Assembly (NCBI RefSeq): GCF_041435435.1
Contig: NZ_CP108494.1
Span: 3,816,501 to 3,880,500, forward strand
Reading direction: 5' to 3'
Origin: Streptomyces sp. NBC_01241
GTDB taxonomy: Bacteria; Actinomycetota; Actinomycetes; Streptomycetales; Streptomycetaceae
Length of the DNA: 64,000 bases
This document shows positions 26,246 through 33,249 of this stretch, in pieces. The translations under genes and the position numbers were made by a program. Within the stretch, counting starts at the first letter, position 1. Each line of letters begins with the position of its first letter. The notes beneath the pieces are model-generated. The model did no database searches and had not been told where the DNA came from. It saw only the letters and a list, made by a program, of their open reading frames with translations.

Positions 26246-27001
26246 GTGAGAATCACTATGGACGGCGACTGGACCGCGAGTATGACGGGCGAGCCCCTGG
26301 CCATCGCGCCGCGCTTCCGCTTCCGGGACTTCCGTGTGTACATCGGAACGTACACGGATGTGAAGGAGCGCTCGCAGTTCCAGCTCGACACGTTCGGTAG
26401 CACGGAATGGCTGTGGGACACGCCCGACGAGCTCCGCTTCGATCCGGCGAGCCGGGAACTGGTCGGCGCGGAGTTCCACGTCCCCGGTGAGTCCGCGGAC
26501 GACGAGGACAGTGTCCGCGTGCCCGTCACACCCGCCGTCCGGCCGGGCGGGCTCCGTGCGGAGGAGGCCCGGGACTTCCGCATGGAGACGACCACGGAGC
26601 TGTGCCGTGCTCCCGGGGACACCGTGCTGACCTGCCTGCGCGACCTCGATGTCCTCGACGAGCCGCTGGAGGCCCGCATCGGAATCGCGCCCGACGTGGC
26701 GCTCCTCGTCCAGCACGGCACAGACGTCGGCTGGAGCCTCACGGATCCCGTGCGCTACCTGACCAGTGGGTTCGCTGCCCCGGACCCGGCTCCTCCCGCC
26801 CCGGCCACGCGGGTCCTGTTCACCCAATGCATGGACCTGGTCACCACGTCGTACTACGAGATAAGCGACCGCAACCCGGCCGCCCTGAGCAGACTCCCGG
26901 CGCTCGATGACGCGCTGCGTAACCAGCGCGAGGACCGCCACCGGGCCGACGCCCTGCTCGCGCTCATCGCTGAACTGGTCGAGGACTACGGGAACCGCTG
27001 A
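26246..27001 (+). CDS. Hypothetical protein in toxin locus (possible immunity protein)
   Basis: A complete 251-residue acidic cytosolic protein with normal Streptomyces codon usage. The GTG start follows GAGGAG at eight bases. Visible segments include FRDFRVYIGTYTDVKERSQF, FGSTEWLWDTPDELRFD and VLFTQCMDLVTTSYYEISDR; the middle looks beta-rich. It lies between two decayed ADP-ribosyltransferase-like tails, so it may be the surviving immunity gene for one of them. I do not recognise the family. Confidence 0.65.
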   Translation: MRITMDGDWTASMTGEPLAIAPRFRFRDFRVYIGTYTDVKERSQFQLDTFGSTEWLWDTPDELRFDPASRELVGAEFHVPGESADDEDSVRVPVTPAVRPGGLRAEEARDFRMETTTELCRAPGDTVLTCLRDLDVLDEPLEARIGIAPDVALLVQHGTDVGWSLTDPVRYLTSGFAAPDPAPPAPATRVLFTQCMDLVTTSYYEISDRNPAALSRLPALDDALRNQREDRHRADALLALIAELVEDYGNR

Positions 27002-27029
27002 CGGTCATGGATCGGCACAGCACATTGAC

Positions 27030-27480
27030 GGGATCGGGTGAATACACGGACGCATGGAGACACATTCCTCGGTGCTTACGGAATGGGGCAGTCCAGAGGC
27101 ACTCGCGCGCGCCCATTCGAAGTTCGGAACGGAGAGGCAGCAGGCGTACGGGCCGCCAGTCGGTGATGTCGTTCACGACGGACCCGGAGGTCGCGAAGTA
27201 CTTCGCCGAGGGTGGGCCTGTCTACCCTGCCGTGATCCATCCGAGCGAAGGGATCTGGCAGAGCCTGCCCGGAGCAGGCGAGAGTGAGGTCCTGATCCCC
27301 CAACAGGATCGAGGAGGGCCCGTAGGCGGGCTGACAGTGAGATTTCGCAAGTGGGACACGCAGTACTTTCCGGCCGGAGAACTGGTCAGGGCTGACGAGC
27401 CGATCGCAGGCTTCGACGAGTTGGAGGACCACCTGCTCGCCGACCACCCCCGGATGCGCCGCATCCACGGGGCGCGGACC
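27030..27480 (+). pseudogene. Decayed ADP-ribosyltransferase-like toxin tail, copy 2
   Basis: Reading switches frame twice. TGSGEYTDAWRHIP is in the first frame, VLTEWGSPEALARAHSKFGT then ERQQAYGPPVG in the second, and SVMSFTTDPEVAKYFAEGG, GIWQSLPGAGESEVLIPQQ back in the first. SFTTD fits the S-T-S beta strand and ESE the ExE catalytic pair of R-S-E ADP-ribosyltransferases. The downstream part FRKWDTQYFPAGELVRADEP to HPRMRRIHG is in the same frame but unassigned. No start or secretion module is attached. Confidence 0.5.
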
Positions 27481-27489
27481 GATTCGCAG

Positions 27490-27800
27490 GAGCGGGCCGG
27501 GTCGTCGCCGGTGCAGCGGCGCTGGACCCGGCCGCGCAGTCCGCAGCCGGTCCACAGAGCCGAAGGCGTCGCGGTACGGGCCGCACCGTTCGGCCTCGGT
27601 GGCGGCGATCTCTCGGGGCAGGACGGGGTGCGGGTAGGGGCGGCCGCTGCCGGGGACGGGTGCGTCGGCGGTGCGGTCGAACTCGTAGGCGCGGTTCTCC
27701 GGGGCGGACGGGGATGGACCACCAGGGCTGTCCGGGTGTGGTGGTGAAGACGTGCCGGACGTTGTAGAGGCTGCTTCTTGGTCGGTGAGGAAGGTGGTGC
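27490..27800 (-). pseudogene. Coding-like fragment of unknown origin
   Basis: On the minus strand, codon usage is Streptomyces-like for about 75 codons (PENRAYEFDRTADAPVPGSG then RPYPHPVLPREIAATEAERC). It has no start codon with a ribosome-binding site and both ends fade out, so it looks like a gene relic. I do not recognise it. Confidence 0.3.
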
Positions 27801-27893
27801 GGGATGTTACTGAGATTCGTCGCGCGATGTCGCTCGCCACAACTCCTGAGCTGCGGCGATGCCTGAGTCACAGGCGGCTTCACTCGAAGATCA
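27801..27893 (+). repeat. Left arm of 93-bp imperfect inverted repeat around ridA
   Basis: Matches the reverse complement of 28480-28572 at about 80 percent by eye, including TACTGAGATTC, GATGTCGCTCGCC and the exact 18 bases GGCTTCACTCGAAGATCA at the inner edge. See the right arm. Confidence 0.8.
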
Positions 27894-28026
27894 CCTCTCA
27901 TCTTCCGCCGGTGCAGGTAGCCAAGGCGCGGCACAAGCTGCGGCCGCCGGCTCAACAGGCGGCGACAAGGCAGTAGTTGGTGCCCTATACCGTTGCCTCG
28001 TTAACTGCCGTTCGAGGAGGAAACCT

Positions 28027-28440
28027 GTGTCGGATGAGTCAGAAGAGACCATGCTCACCCACATCCCGCCCGACGGAGTCGCCCCGGGAAACGGCTACAG
28101 CCATGTGGTTGTGGGCGAAGGCCGACTGGTTTTCATCTCCGGGCAGGTCGCACTGGACGAACAGGGAAATGTGGTCGGCGAGAACGACGCCGCCGCCCAG
28201 GCCCGTCAGGTCTTCGAGAACCTGCGGCGCTGTCTGGCGGCAGGCGGCGCTACGTTCGCGGAGGTCGCGAAATTCACCTTCTACGTAACCGACGTCGCCA
28301 TACTGCCGGAGGTGCGGGCCGCCCGCGACGCGTACATCGACACCGCGCGTGCGCCGGCCAGTACCGCAGTACAGGTCACCGCCCTGTACCGGCCGGAGCT
28401 CATGCTGGAGGTGGAAGCCCTGGCCGTAATCCCCTGGTGA
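28027..28440 (+). CDS. RidA/YjgF family protein lacking the canonical active-site Arg
   Basis: A 137-residue cytosolic protein of the trimeric RidA superfamily. The fold is clear from VFISGQVALDEQGNVVGEND, FENLRRCLAAGGATFAEVAK and LMLEVEALAVIPW. In archetypal RidA, the enamine/imine deaminase, an Arg precedes this last strand (PART/V). Here the position reads APASTAVQV, with Ser, so the standard deaminase activity is doubtful and the protein belongs to the non-archetypal Rid groups. GAGGAGG sits six bases before the GTG start; the ATG eight codons inside is an alternative. The gene is bracketed by an inverted repeat and isolated in the toxin remnants. Confidence 0.85.
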   Translation: MSDESEETMLTHIPPDGVAPGNGYSHVVVGEGRLVFISGQVALDEQGNVVGENDAAAQARQVFENLRRCLAAGGATFAEVAKFTFYVTDVAILPEVRAARDAYIDTARAPASTAVQVTALYRPELMLEVEALAVIPW

Positions 28441-28479
28441 CTCGGTAACCCTCTGACCGGGCGGTTGAACGGTTGCTGA

Positions 28480-28572
28480 TGATCTTCGAGTGAAGCCACC
28501 GAGGACTCCGACATCACCGGCCTTCAGGGATTGGGGCGAGCGACATCACTCGATGAATCTCAGTAGACGTCC
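28480..28572 (-). repeat. Right arm of 93-bp imperfect inverted repeat around ridA
   Basis: Inverted partner of 27801-27893. Read on the minus strand, both arms can begin a similar peptide (MPESQAASLEDH versus MSESSVASLEDH), so they may be two copies of one 5' gene end or element end rather than short terminal repeats. Confidence 0.8.
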
Positions 28573-28835
28573 CTGAAAATGCCTACGAGTGCGGCAGTTT
28601 GCGCAGCTTGACACCGACGTGATCGGTAAGCGTGCCTGCCGACGAAGAGGTGCAGATTTGGGGCGACACCTTGCCCACGAAGGGTATGTGAAAGGTCCTC
28701 CCGGTATCTCTTGGGCGAGCGCCGGGAGGGCCGTGCAGCGCGCGGAGGCGCTGTGCTCACGGTAGAGGCTGACCCGGCGCGATCAACAGCCTCTGGTTGT
28801 TGGCGTAAGGGTGCTCGCCGCCGGCCAGGCCGTCG
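28573..28835. other. Gene-free stretch before the last toxin tail
   Basis: No supported gene. Minor frames here lack codon bias. It may be eroded coding sequence of the protein whose tail begins near 28836. Confidence 0.35.
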
Positions 28836-29204
28836 TTGAGCCGGACTCCGAAGGGGGCGCACGCGGAATACGAGCTCGCCCACGGTCCGAATCCCGCCAA
28901 CCATCAGCCCGGCGTGGATATCGGCGGAGGCACCCTCTCCGGCGGAAAGATCTACTTCGGTGAACGGGCCGTCGCCGCTGAGTACGCCGGGCCCCCTGGC
29001 GTGAACTTCGCCAAGGGCATGGTGAAGTACGAGACGCATCCGTCGCTCCTTGAGGAGTTCGGCCAGCATACGAAGATTCACGACTTCAGCGGCCCCAACG
29101 GGGCGGCACGCCTAGAGTTCGAAAGTCCCGTGGGAAAGCTGGACCGCTTCAACGAACTGACCCAGGGCCGCAGTTGGGTGTCCATATACGGAGGACCGAA
29201 ATGA
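28836..29204 (+). CDS. Polymorphic toxin C-terminal tail (TreTu-like), 5'-truncated
   Basis: The open frame starts at a TTG with no ribosome-binding site. It encodes 122 residues that read like the end of a large toxin: GVDIGGGTLSGGKIYFGERA, VAAEYAGPPGVNFAKGMVKY, then KIHDFSGPNGAARLEFESPV and KLDRFNELTQGRSWVSIYGG. The YFGE..VAAEYA and LDRFNELTQGR patterns resemble tails annotated as TreTu-family (ADP-ribosyltransferase-like toxins acting on EF-Tu); this is from memory and moderate. The delivery part is missing, so expression as an active toxin is unlikely unless recombined. Its stop overlaps the next start as ATGA. Confidence 0.55.
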   Translation: MSRTPKGAHAEYELAHGPNPANHQPGVDIGGGTLSGGKIYFGERAVAAEYAGPPGVNFAKGMVKYETHPSLLEEFGQHTKIHDFSGPNGAARLEFESPVGKLDRFNELTQGRSWVSIYGGPK

Positions 29205-29461
29205 CGTTCCATGCTCATCAGGAACTCGATGTGACCGTGGTCGCGGTCGCCCCGGTAGGAGCCGAGGTCGACGTCGACGGAGAGATCGGATTCATCGACC
29301 AGGTGAAGCACCCCTCCTGGTGGGACGAGAGCACCGCCCCGCCCCAGGCTGGGGACCGGCTGCACGTCGTCGTGCTCGACGCGAGTCGGGAGCCGCCCCG
29401 GTTCAGCGCCCTGCAACGGGACATCGACATCGCGCGGCGGCTGCGGGACGCCGGCGCGTGA
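29201..29461 (+). CDS. Small OB-fold (S1-like) protein, probable immunity partner
   Basis: An 86-residue protein whose sequence follows an S1/OB-fold pattern: VTVVAVAPVGAEVDVDGEIG, FIDQVKHPSWW, then DRLHVVVLDASREPPRFSAL and a C-terminal helix. The ATG overlaps the stop of the toxin tail (ATGA), the coupling expected of toxin and immunity. An S1-like immunity protein would fit a toxin that acts on the translation machinery, but that is inference. Codon usage is normal. Confidence 0.65.
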   Translation: MTFHAHQELDVTVVAVAPVGAEVDVDGEIGFIDQVKHPSWWDESTAPPQAGDRLHVVVLDASREPPRFSALQRDIDIARRLRDAGA

Positions 29462-29897
29462 GAGGCACGAAACCGGCCTCCACGACTCCCACATGGGTCC
29501 TCGGCCGCGTTTCGTTACCCATCCCCGGTTCCGAGGTTCCCTGCCGGCGAATGCCTGGTCCGTCAGAGGGGTAATGCCCGCAAGGAGGTACCCGTACCAC
29601 GTCCGAATTCTTGTCCGATACCCACGAGAGCGGCAGACCACGGCCAGTGCTGCCGTCATGAGCCAGAGAGCCAGCCGTTCCCGTCGGAATCTGAGCAGGA
29701 CTGCACCCCCGCTGCCCGGCTGTCCCCCGCCTGTCCACCGGGGACCCGCGATACGAGGCGGAGTCAGCCACCTGGAGACACAAAAGACCAGTTCAGAGAC
29801 ACAAAACTGGATTCCCACCACAGAAGCGACACCTCTGGCCTACGCATTACGATGTGCAGACCACAGGTGCCCGATTTGCCCGAATTCCAAGGTGAAT
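29462..29897. other. Gene-free stretch between toxin locus and tRNA-Thr
   Basis: No open frame with codon bias. GC falls toward 29880. The segment 29839-29852 repeats 14 bases of the tRNA anticodon arm (CCTACGCATTACGA, also at 29974-29987). Confidence 0.4.
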
Positions 29898-29940
29898 AAA
29901 AGAGAAAAACCCCAGGTCACGGCGAGTGAGTCCTGGGGTT
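29898..29940 (-). terminator. Rho-independent terminator of tRNA-Thr
   Basis: On the minus strand, stem AACCCCAGG/CCTGGGGTT (29908-29940) with a 15-base loop is followed at once by TTTTTCTCTTTT. It starts eight bases after the tRNA 3' end. Confidence 0.9.
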
Positions 29941-29947
29941 AATCCGA

Positions 29948-30020
29948 GCCGCCTTCGGGATTCGAACCCGAGACCTACGCATTACGAGTGCGTTGCTCTG
30001 GCCAACTGAGCTAAGGCGGC
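29948..30020 (-). tRNA. tRNA-Thr (anticodon CGT)
   Basis: A 73-base cloverleaf: acceptor GCCGCCT/AGGCGGC, D-arm AGCTCAGTTGG, anticodon stem ACGCA/TGCGT with loop CTCGTAA (anticodon CGT, reading ACG), and T-arm GGTTCGAATCC. The 3' CCA is not encoded. Its 3' end points towards the accessory region, the usual side for integrated elements. Confidence 0.97.
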
Positions 30021-30162
30021 ACACCCTGTCGCACCATGGTGCGATCAGCAGCGTCGCCAAGTCTACACAGTTTCCGGGGGTGCTCCGCACCAGCCCGGTT
30101 CCGGACCGTTTTCGCAGGTCAGTGGCAGTCCAGTGGCAAGTCAGCGGCAGAGCCGGGCGGGA

Positions 30163-31698
30163 TCAGGAGCACTGCTTGCCCTCGCTCGGCGGGGTGCCGT
30201 CCAGGAGGTAGGTGTTGATCGCCGTGTCGATGCAGTCGCTGCCGCGGCCGTAGGCCGTGTGGCCGTCGCCGCGGTAGGTGAGGAGGGTGCCGGAGGAGAG
30301 CTGGCCGGCCAGGGACTCGGCCCACTTGTACGGGGTGGCGGGGTCGCGGGTGGTGCCGACCACGACGATCGGGTCCGCGCCCTTCGCCTCGATGCGGTGG
30401 GGGGTGCCGGTGGGCCGGACCGGCCAGTGGGCGCAGTTCAGGGCGGCCCAGGTGAAGGTCCTACCGAAGACCGGGGACGCCTTCTCGAAGCGTGGAAGCG
30501 CCCGGGCGGCGGCATCGGCGTCGGCGAAGGCGGGCGGCAGGTCCAGGCAGTTCACGGCGGCATTGGCGGACATCAGGTTCGCGTACGTGCCGTTCGGTTC
30601 GCGTTCGTAGTAGCTGTCCGACAGGGAGAGCAGGCCGGAGCCGTCACCCTTCTCCGCGCCGGTGAGGGCCTCGCGGAGCTGGGGCCAGGCCGACTCGTCG
30701 TACATCGCGGCGATGACTCCCGTCGTGGCGAGGGATTCCGTGAGCCGACGGGAGTCGCCGGTGGGGATCGGCCGGGCGTCGAGTTGGGCGAAGAGCTGCT
30801 TCAGGCGGGTGGCCGCGTCGGCGGTGGAGGCGGTACCGAGCGGGCAGTCCGCCTTTTTGAGGCAGTCGGCGGCGAAGGACTGGAACGCGGTCTCGAAGCC
30901 CGCGGTCTGGTCACGGTTCACTTCGACGGCGGGGAGCGACGGGTCCATCGCCCCGTCCAGGACCAGGCGGCCGACCCGGGCGGGAAAGAGCTCGGCGTAC
31001 GTCGCGCCGAGGTAGGTGCCGTACGAAGCGCCGACGTAGTGCAGTTTCTCGTCACCGAGCAGGGCGCGCAGCATGTCCATGTCCCGTGCCGTCTCGACGG
31101 TGGAGACATGCGGCAGGATCTCGCCGGAGTGGCGCGCGCAGCCGCCGGCGAACTCCTTGTAGGCGCCGCTCAGTCTGGCGACCTCGCCGGCGTCGTCGGG
31201 TGTCTGGTCGACCTGGGTGTAGGCGTCCATCTGCGGACCGGTGAGGCACTCGACGGGCTCACTGCGGCCCACTCCGCGCGGGTCGATGGCGACCATGTCG
31301 TAGCGGGCCCGGACCTGGGCGGGGTAGCCGACGGCCGCGTAACTCTGGAGATAGCCGATGGCCGAACCACCGGGGCCGCCCGGATTCACCAGGAGGGAGC
31401 CGATCCGCTTGCCGGGTCCGGTGGCCTTCGCACGGGAGACGGCCAGCTTGATGTCACTGCCGTCCGGCTGCGTGTAGTCCAGGGGCGCCTTCATCGTCGC
31501 GCACTGGAACCCCTCGACGCCGCAGTCCCGCCAGTCCAACTGCTGCGCGTAGTACGGCTTGAGCGCGGTGGGGACGGATGCGGCGGACGGGACGGACGGC
31601 GACGCGCTCGTGGAACTGCCGCCGCTGCAGCCGGAGATGAGGAGGCCGGCAGCGCCGAGCGCGGTGGCGAGGATGCGGAGCGGGCGCCTGGTGTCCAT
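30163..31698 (-). CDS. Secreted alpha/beta-hydrolase, tripeptidyl aminopeptidase-like lipoprotein
   Basis: A 511-residue exported hydrolase of the Streptomyces SlpD/SlpE/Tap family (peptidase S33). The lipobox is LISGCSGG. The oxyanion region is NPGGPGGSA, the nucleophile elbow GASYGTYLG with the Ser, and the C-terminal TAP-like domain ends with VVVGTTRDPATPYKWAESLA (Asp) and GDGHTAYG (His). Members remove N-terminal tripeptides or process secreted proteins. The ATG at MDTRRPLRIL is chosen because it gives a normal signal peptide; the in-frame ATG 16 codons upstream is possible. It heads the conserved core segment that runs to the end of the window. Confidence 0.9.
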   Translation of the reverse strand: MDTRRPLRILATALGAAGLLISGCSGGSSTSASPSVPSAASVPTALKPYYAQQLDWRDCGVEGFQCATMKAPLDYTQPDGSDIKLAVSRAKATGPGKRIGSLLVNPGGPGGSAIGYLQSYAAVGYPAQVRARYDMVAIDPRGVGRSEPVECLTGPQMDAYTQVDQTPDDAGEVARLSGAYKEFAGGCARHSGEILPHVSTVETARDMDMLRALLGDEKLHYVGASYGTYLGATYAELFPARVGRLVLDGAMDPSLPAVEVNRDQTAGFETAFQSFAADCLKKADCPLGTASTADAATRLKQLFAQLDARPIPTGDSRRLTESLATTGVIAAMYDESAWPQLREALTGAEKGDGSGLLSLSDSYYEREPNGTYANLMSANAAVNCLDLPPAFADADAAARALPRFEKASPVFGRTFTWAALNCAHWPVRPTGTPHRIEAKGADPIVVVGTTRDPATPYKWAESLAGQLSSGTLLTYRGDGHTAYGRGSDCIDTAINTYLLDGTPPSEGKQCS

Positions 31699-31855
31699 CC
31701 CCGGAGCGTAGTCGCCGCGCGACGACTCACCCGATTTCCCGCTCATACGGGTGAAAAATATGACAGAAAGTGACACAAAATAACACATACGGATGCATGA
31801 CGATACATGGCGACGCGCGTTGACGAGTGAGGACGAACGGCGGCGGTGCCCGGCC

Positions 31856-33061
31856 TCAGCCCGCGCGCAGCGCCATCGTCATCGCCTCCACCGCGAGCAG
31901 CGGGGCCACGTTGCGGTCCAGCGCCCGGCGGCAGGCGATCACCGCCTCTATCCGGCGCAGAGTGCGCTCGGGTGTGGAGGAGCGGGCGATGCGGTCGAGG
32001 GCGTCCTGCGTGTCCCCGTTGGCGATGGCGATGCGCGAGCCCAGCTGGATCGCCAGTACGTCGCGGTAGAAGCCGGTCAGGTCGGTGAGCGCGAGGTCGA
32101 GGCTGTCGCGCTGGGTACGGGTCTTGCGGCGCTTCTGTCTGTCCTCCAGCTCCTTCATCACCCCGGCCGTACCGCGCGGCATCCGCCCACCCGCGGCGGC
32201 ACCGAGCGCCGCCTTCATCTCCTCCGTCTCCTTGGCATCGACCTCCTCCGAGACCTGCTTGGCATCGTCGGTGGCGGTGTCGATCAGCTCCTGCGCGGCC
32301 TTGAGACAGCCGCCGATGTCCTCGACGCGGAGCGGCAGCTTGAGCACGGCGGCACGACGGGAACGGGCTGCCTCGTCGGTGGCGAGGCGGCGGGCCCTGC
32401 CGATGTGGCCCTGGGTGGCACGGGCGGCGGACGCGGCCCGCTCCGGATCGATGCCGTCGCGCCGGATCAGGACGTCGGCCACCGCGTCCACCGGCGGCGT
32501 GCGCAGGGTGAGGTGACGACAACGGGAACGGATGGTGGGCAGCACGTCTTCGAGCGAGGGCGCGCAGAGCAGCCACACCGTGCGCGGCGCGGGCTCCTCG
32601 ACCGCCTTCAGCAGGACGTTCCCCGCGCCTTCGGTGAGCCGGTCGGCGTCCTCCAGGACGATGACCTGCCAGCGGCCGACAGCCGGGGAGAGCTGGGCGC
32701 GGCGGACCAGCTCGCGGGTCTCCTTCACACCGATGGAGAGCAGATCGGTACGGACCACCTCGACGTCGGCGTGGGTACCGATGAGGCTGGTGTGGCAGCC
32801 GTCGCAGAAACCGCAGCCCGGTGCGCCGCCCAGGGCCCGGTCGGGGCTGGTGCACTGGAGGGCGGCGGCGAAGGCGCGGGCCGCGGTGGAACAGCCGGAG
32901 CCCGGCGGACCGGTGAACAGCCAGGCATGGGTCATCTTCGACCCCGGAGGCACCGGCTCCCCCGTGGAGATGGCGGTGACCAGCGCATCGGCGTCCCGGG
33001 CGGCGGCACCGAGCTGCTTCTGCACCCGGTCCTGGCCGACCAGGTCGTCCCATACGGTCAT
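31856..33061 (-). CDS. holB: DNA polymerase III subunit delta'
   Basis: Clamp-loader subunit of 401 residues. The AAA+ region shows a degenerate P-loop GPPGSGCSTAA, a four-Cys zinc module CGFCDGC with an earlier Cys, IVLEDADRLT as the Walker B equivalent and SRCRHLTL as the SRC motif. Delta' normally does not hydrolyse ATP, so the weak P-loop fits. Start MTVWDDLVGQDRV is standard for actinobacteria. It lies downstream of the tmk fusion, the conserved tmk-holB order. A perfect palindrome between them may end some tmk transcripts. Confidence 0.93.
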   Translation of the reverse strand: MTVWDDLVGQDRVQKQLGAAARDADALVTAISTGEPVPPGSKMTHAWLFTGPPGSGCSTAARAFAAALQCTSPDRALGGAPGCGFCDGCHTSLIGTHADVEVVRTDLLSIGVKETRELVRRAQLSPAVGRWQVIVLEDADRLTEGAGNVLLKAVEEPAPRTVWLLCAPSLEDVLPTIRSRCRHLTLRTPPVDAVADVLIRRDGIDPERAASAARATQGHIGRARRLATDEAARSRRAAVLKLPLRVEDIGGCLKAAQELIDTATDDAKQVSEEVDAKETEEMKAALGAAAGGRMPRGTAGVMKELEDRQKRRKTRTQRDSLDLALTDLTGFYRDVLAIQLGSRIAIANGDTQDALDRIARSSTPERTLRRIEAVIACRRALDRNVAPLLAVEAMTMALRAG

Positions 33062-33213
33062 GGGTCACCGCCCTTCCGGTGGTGTGCGCCGCGCGGCTGT
33101 CGTGCGATGCGGTCGCGTGGCTGTGATGTCGCTGCTCGTCGATCCGGCTTCCCATTGTGAGGGACGGGTCTGACAATCCCGGCAACACGGCGGGACGGCG
33201 GGAGTTCGGCACG

Positions 33214-33239
33214 GCTGCCGGGCGGGCCCGCCCGGCAGC
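33214..33239 (-). terminator. 26-bp perfect GC palindrome between tmk and holB
   Basis: GCTGCCGGGCGGG and its exact complement meet without a spacer, 11 bp after the tmk stop. It has no T-run and may be an attenuator within the tmk-holB operon. Confidence 0.65.
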
Positions 33240-33249
33240 CGCACCCGGA

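Noticed and set aside
27801..28572. Complete insertion sequence around ridA
   Set aside because: No transposase is present between or next to the repeat arms and no target duplication was found by eye.
29462..29897. Integrase or excisionase gene next to tRNA-Thr
   Set aside because: No open frame with integrase motifs is present; only a short tRNA-like fragment remains.
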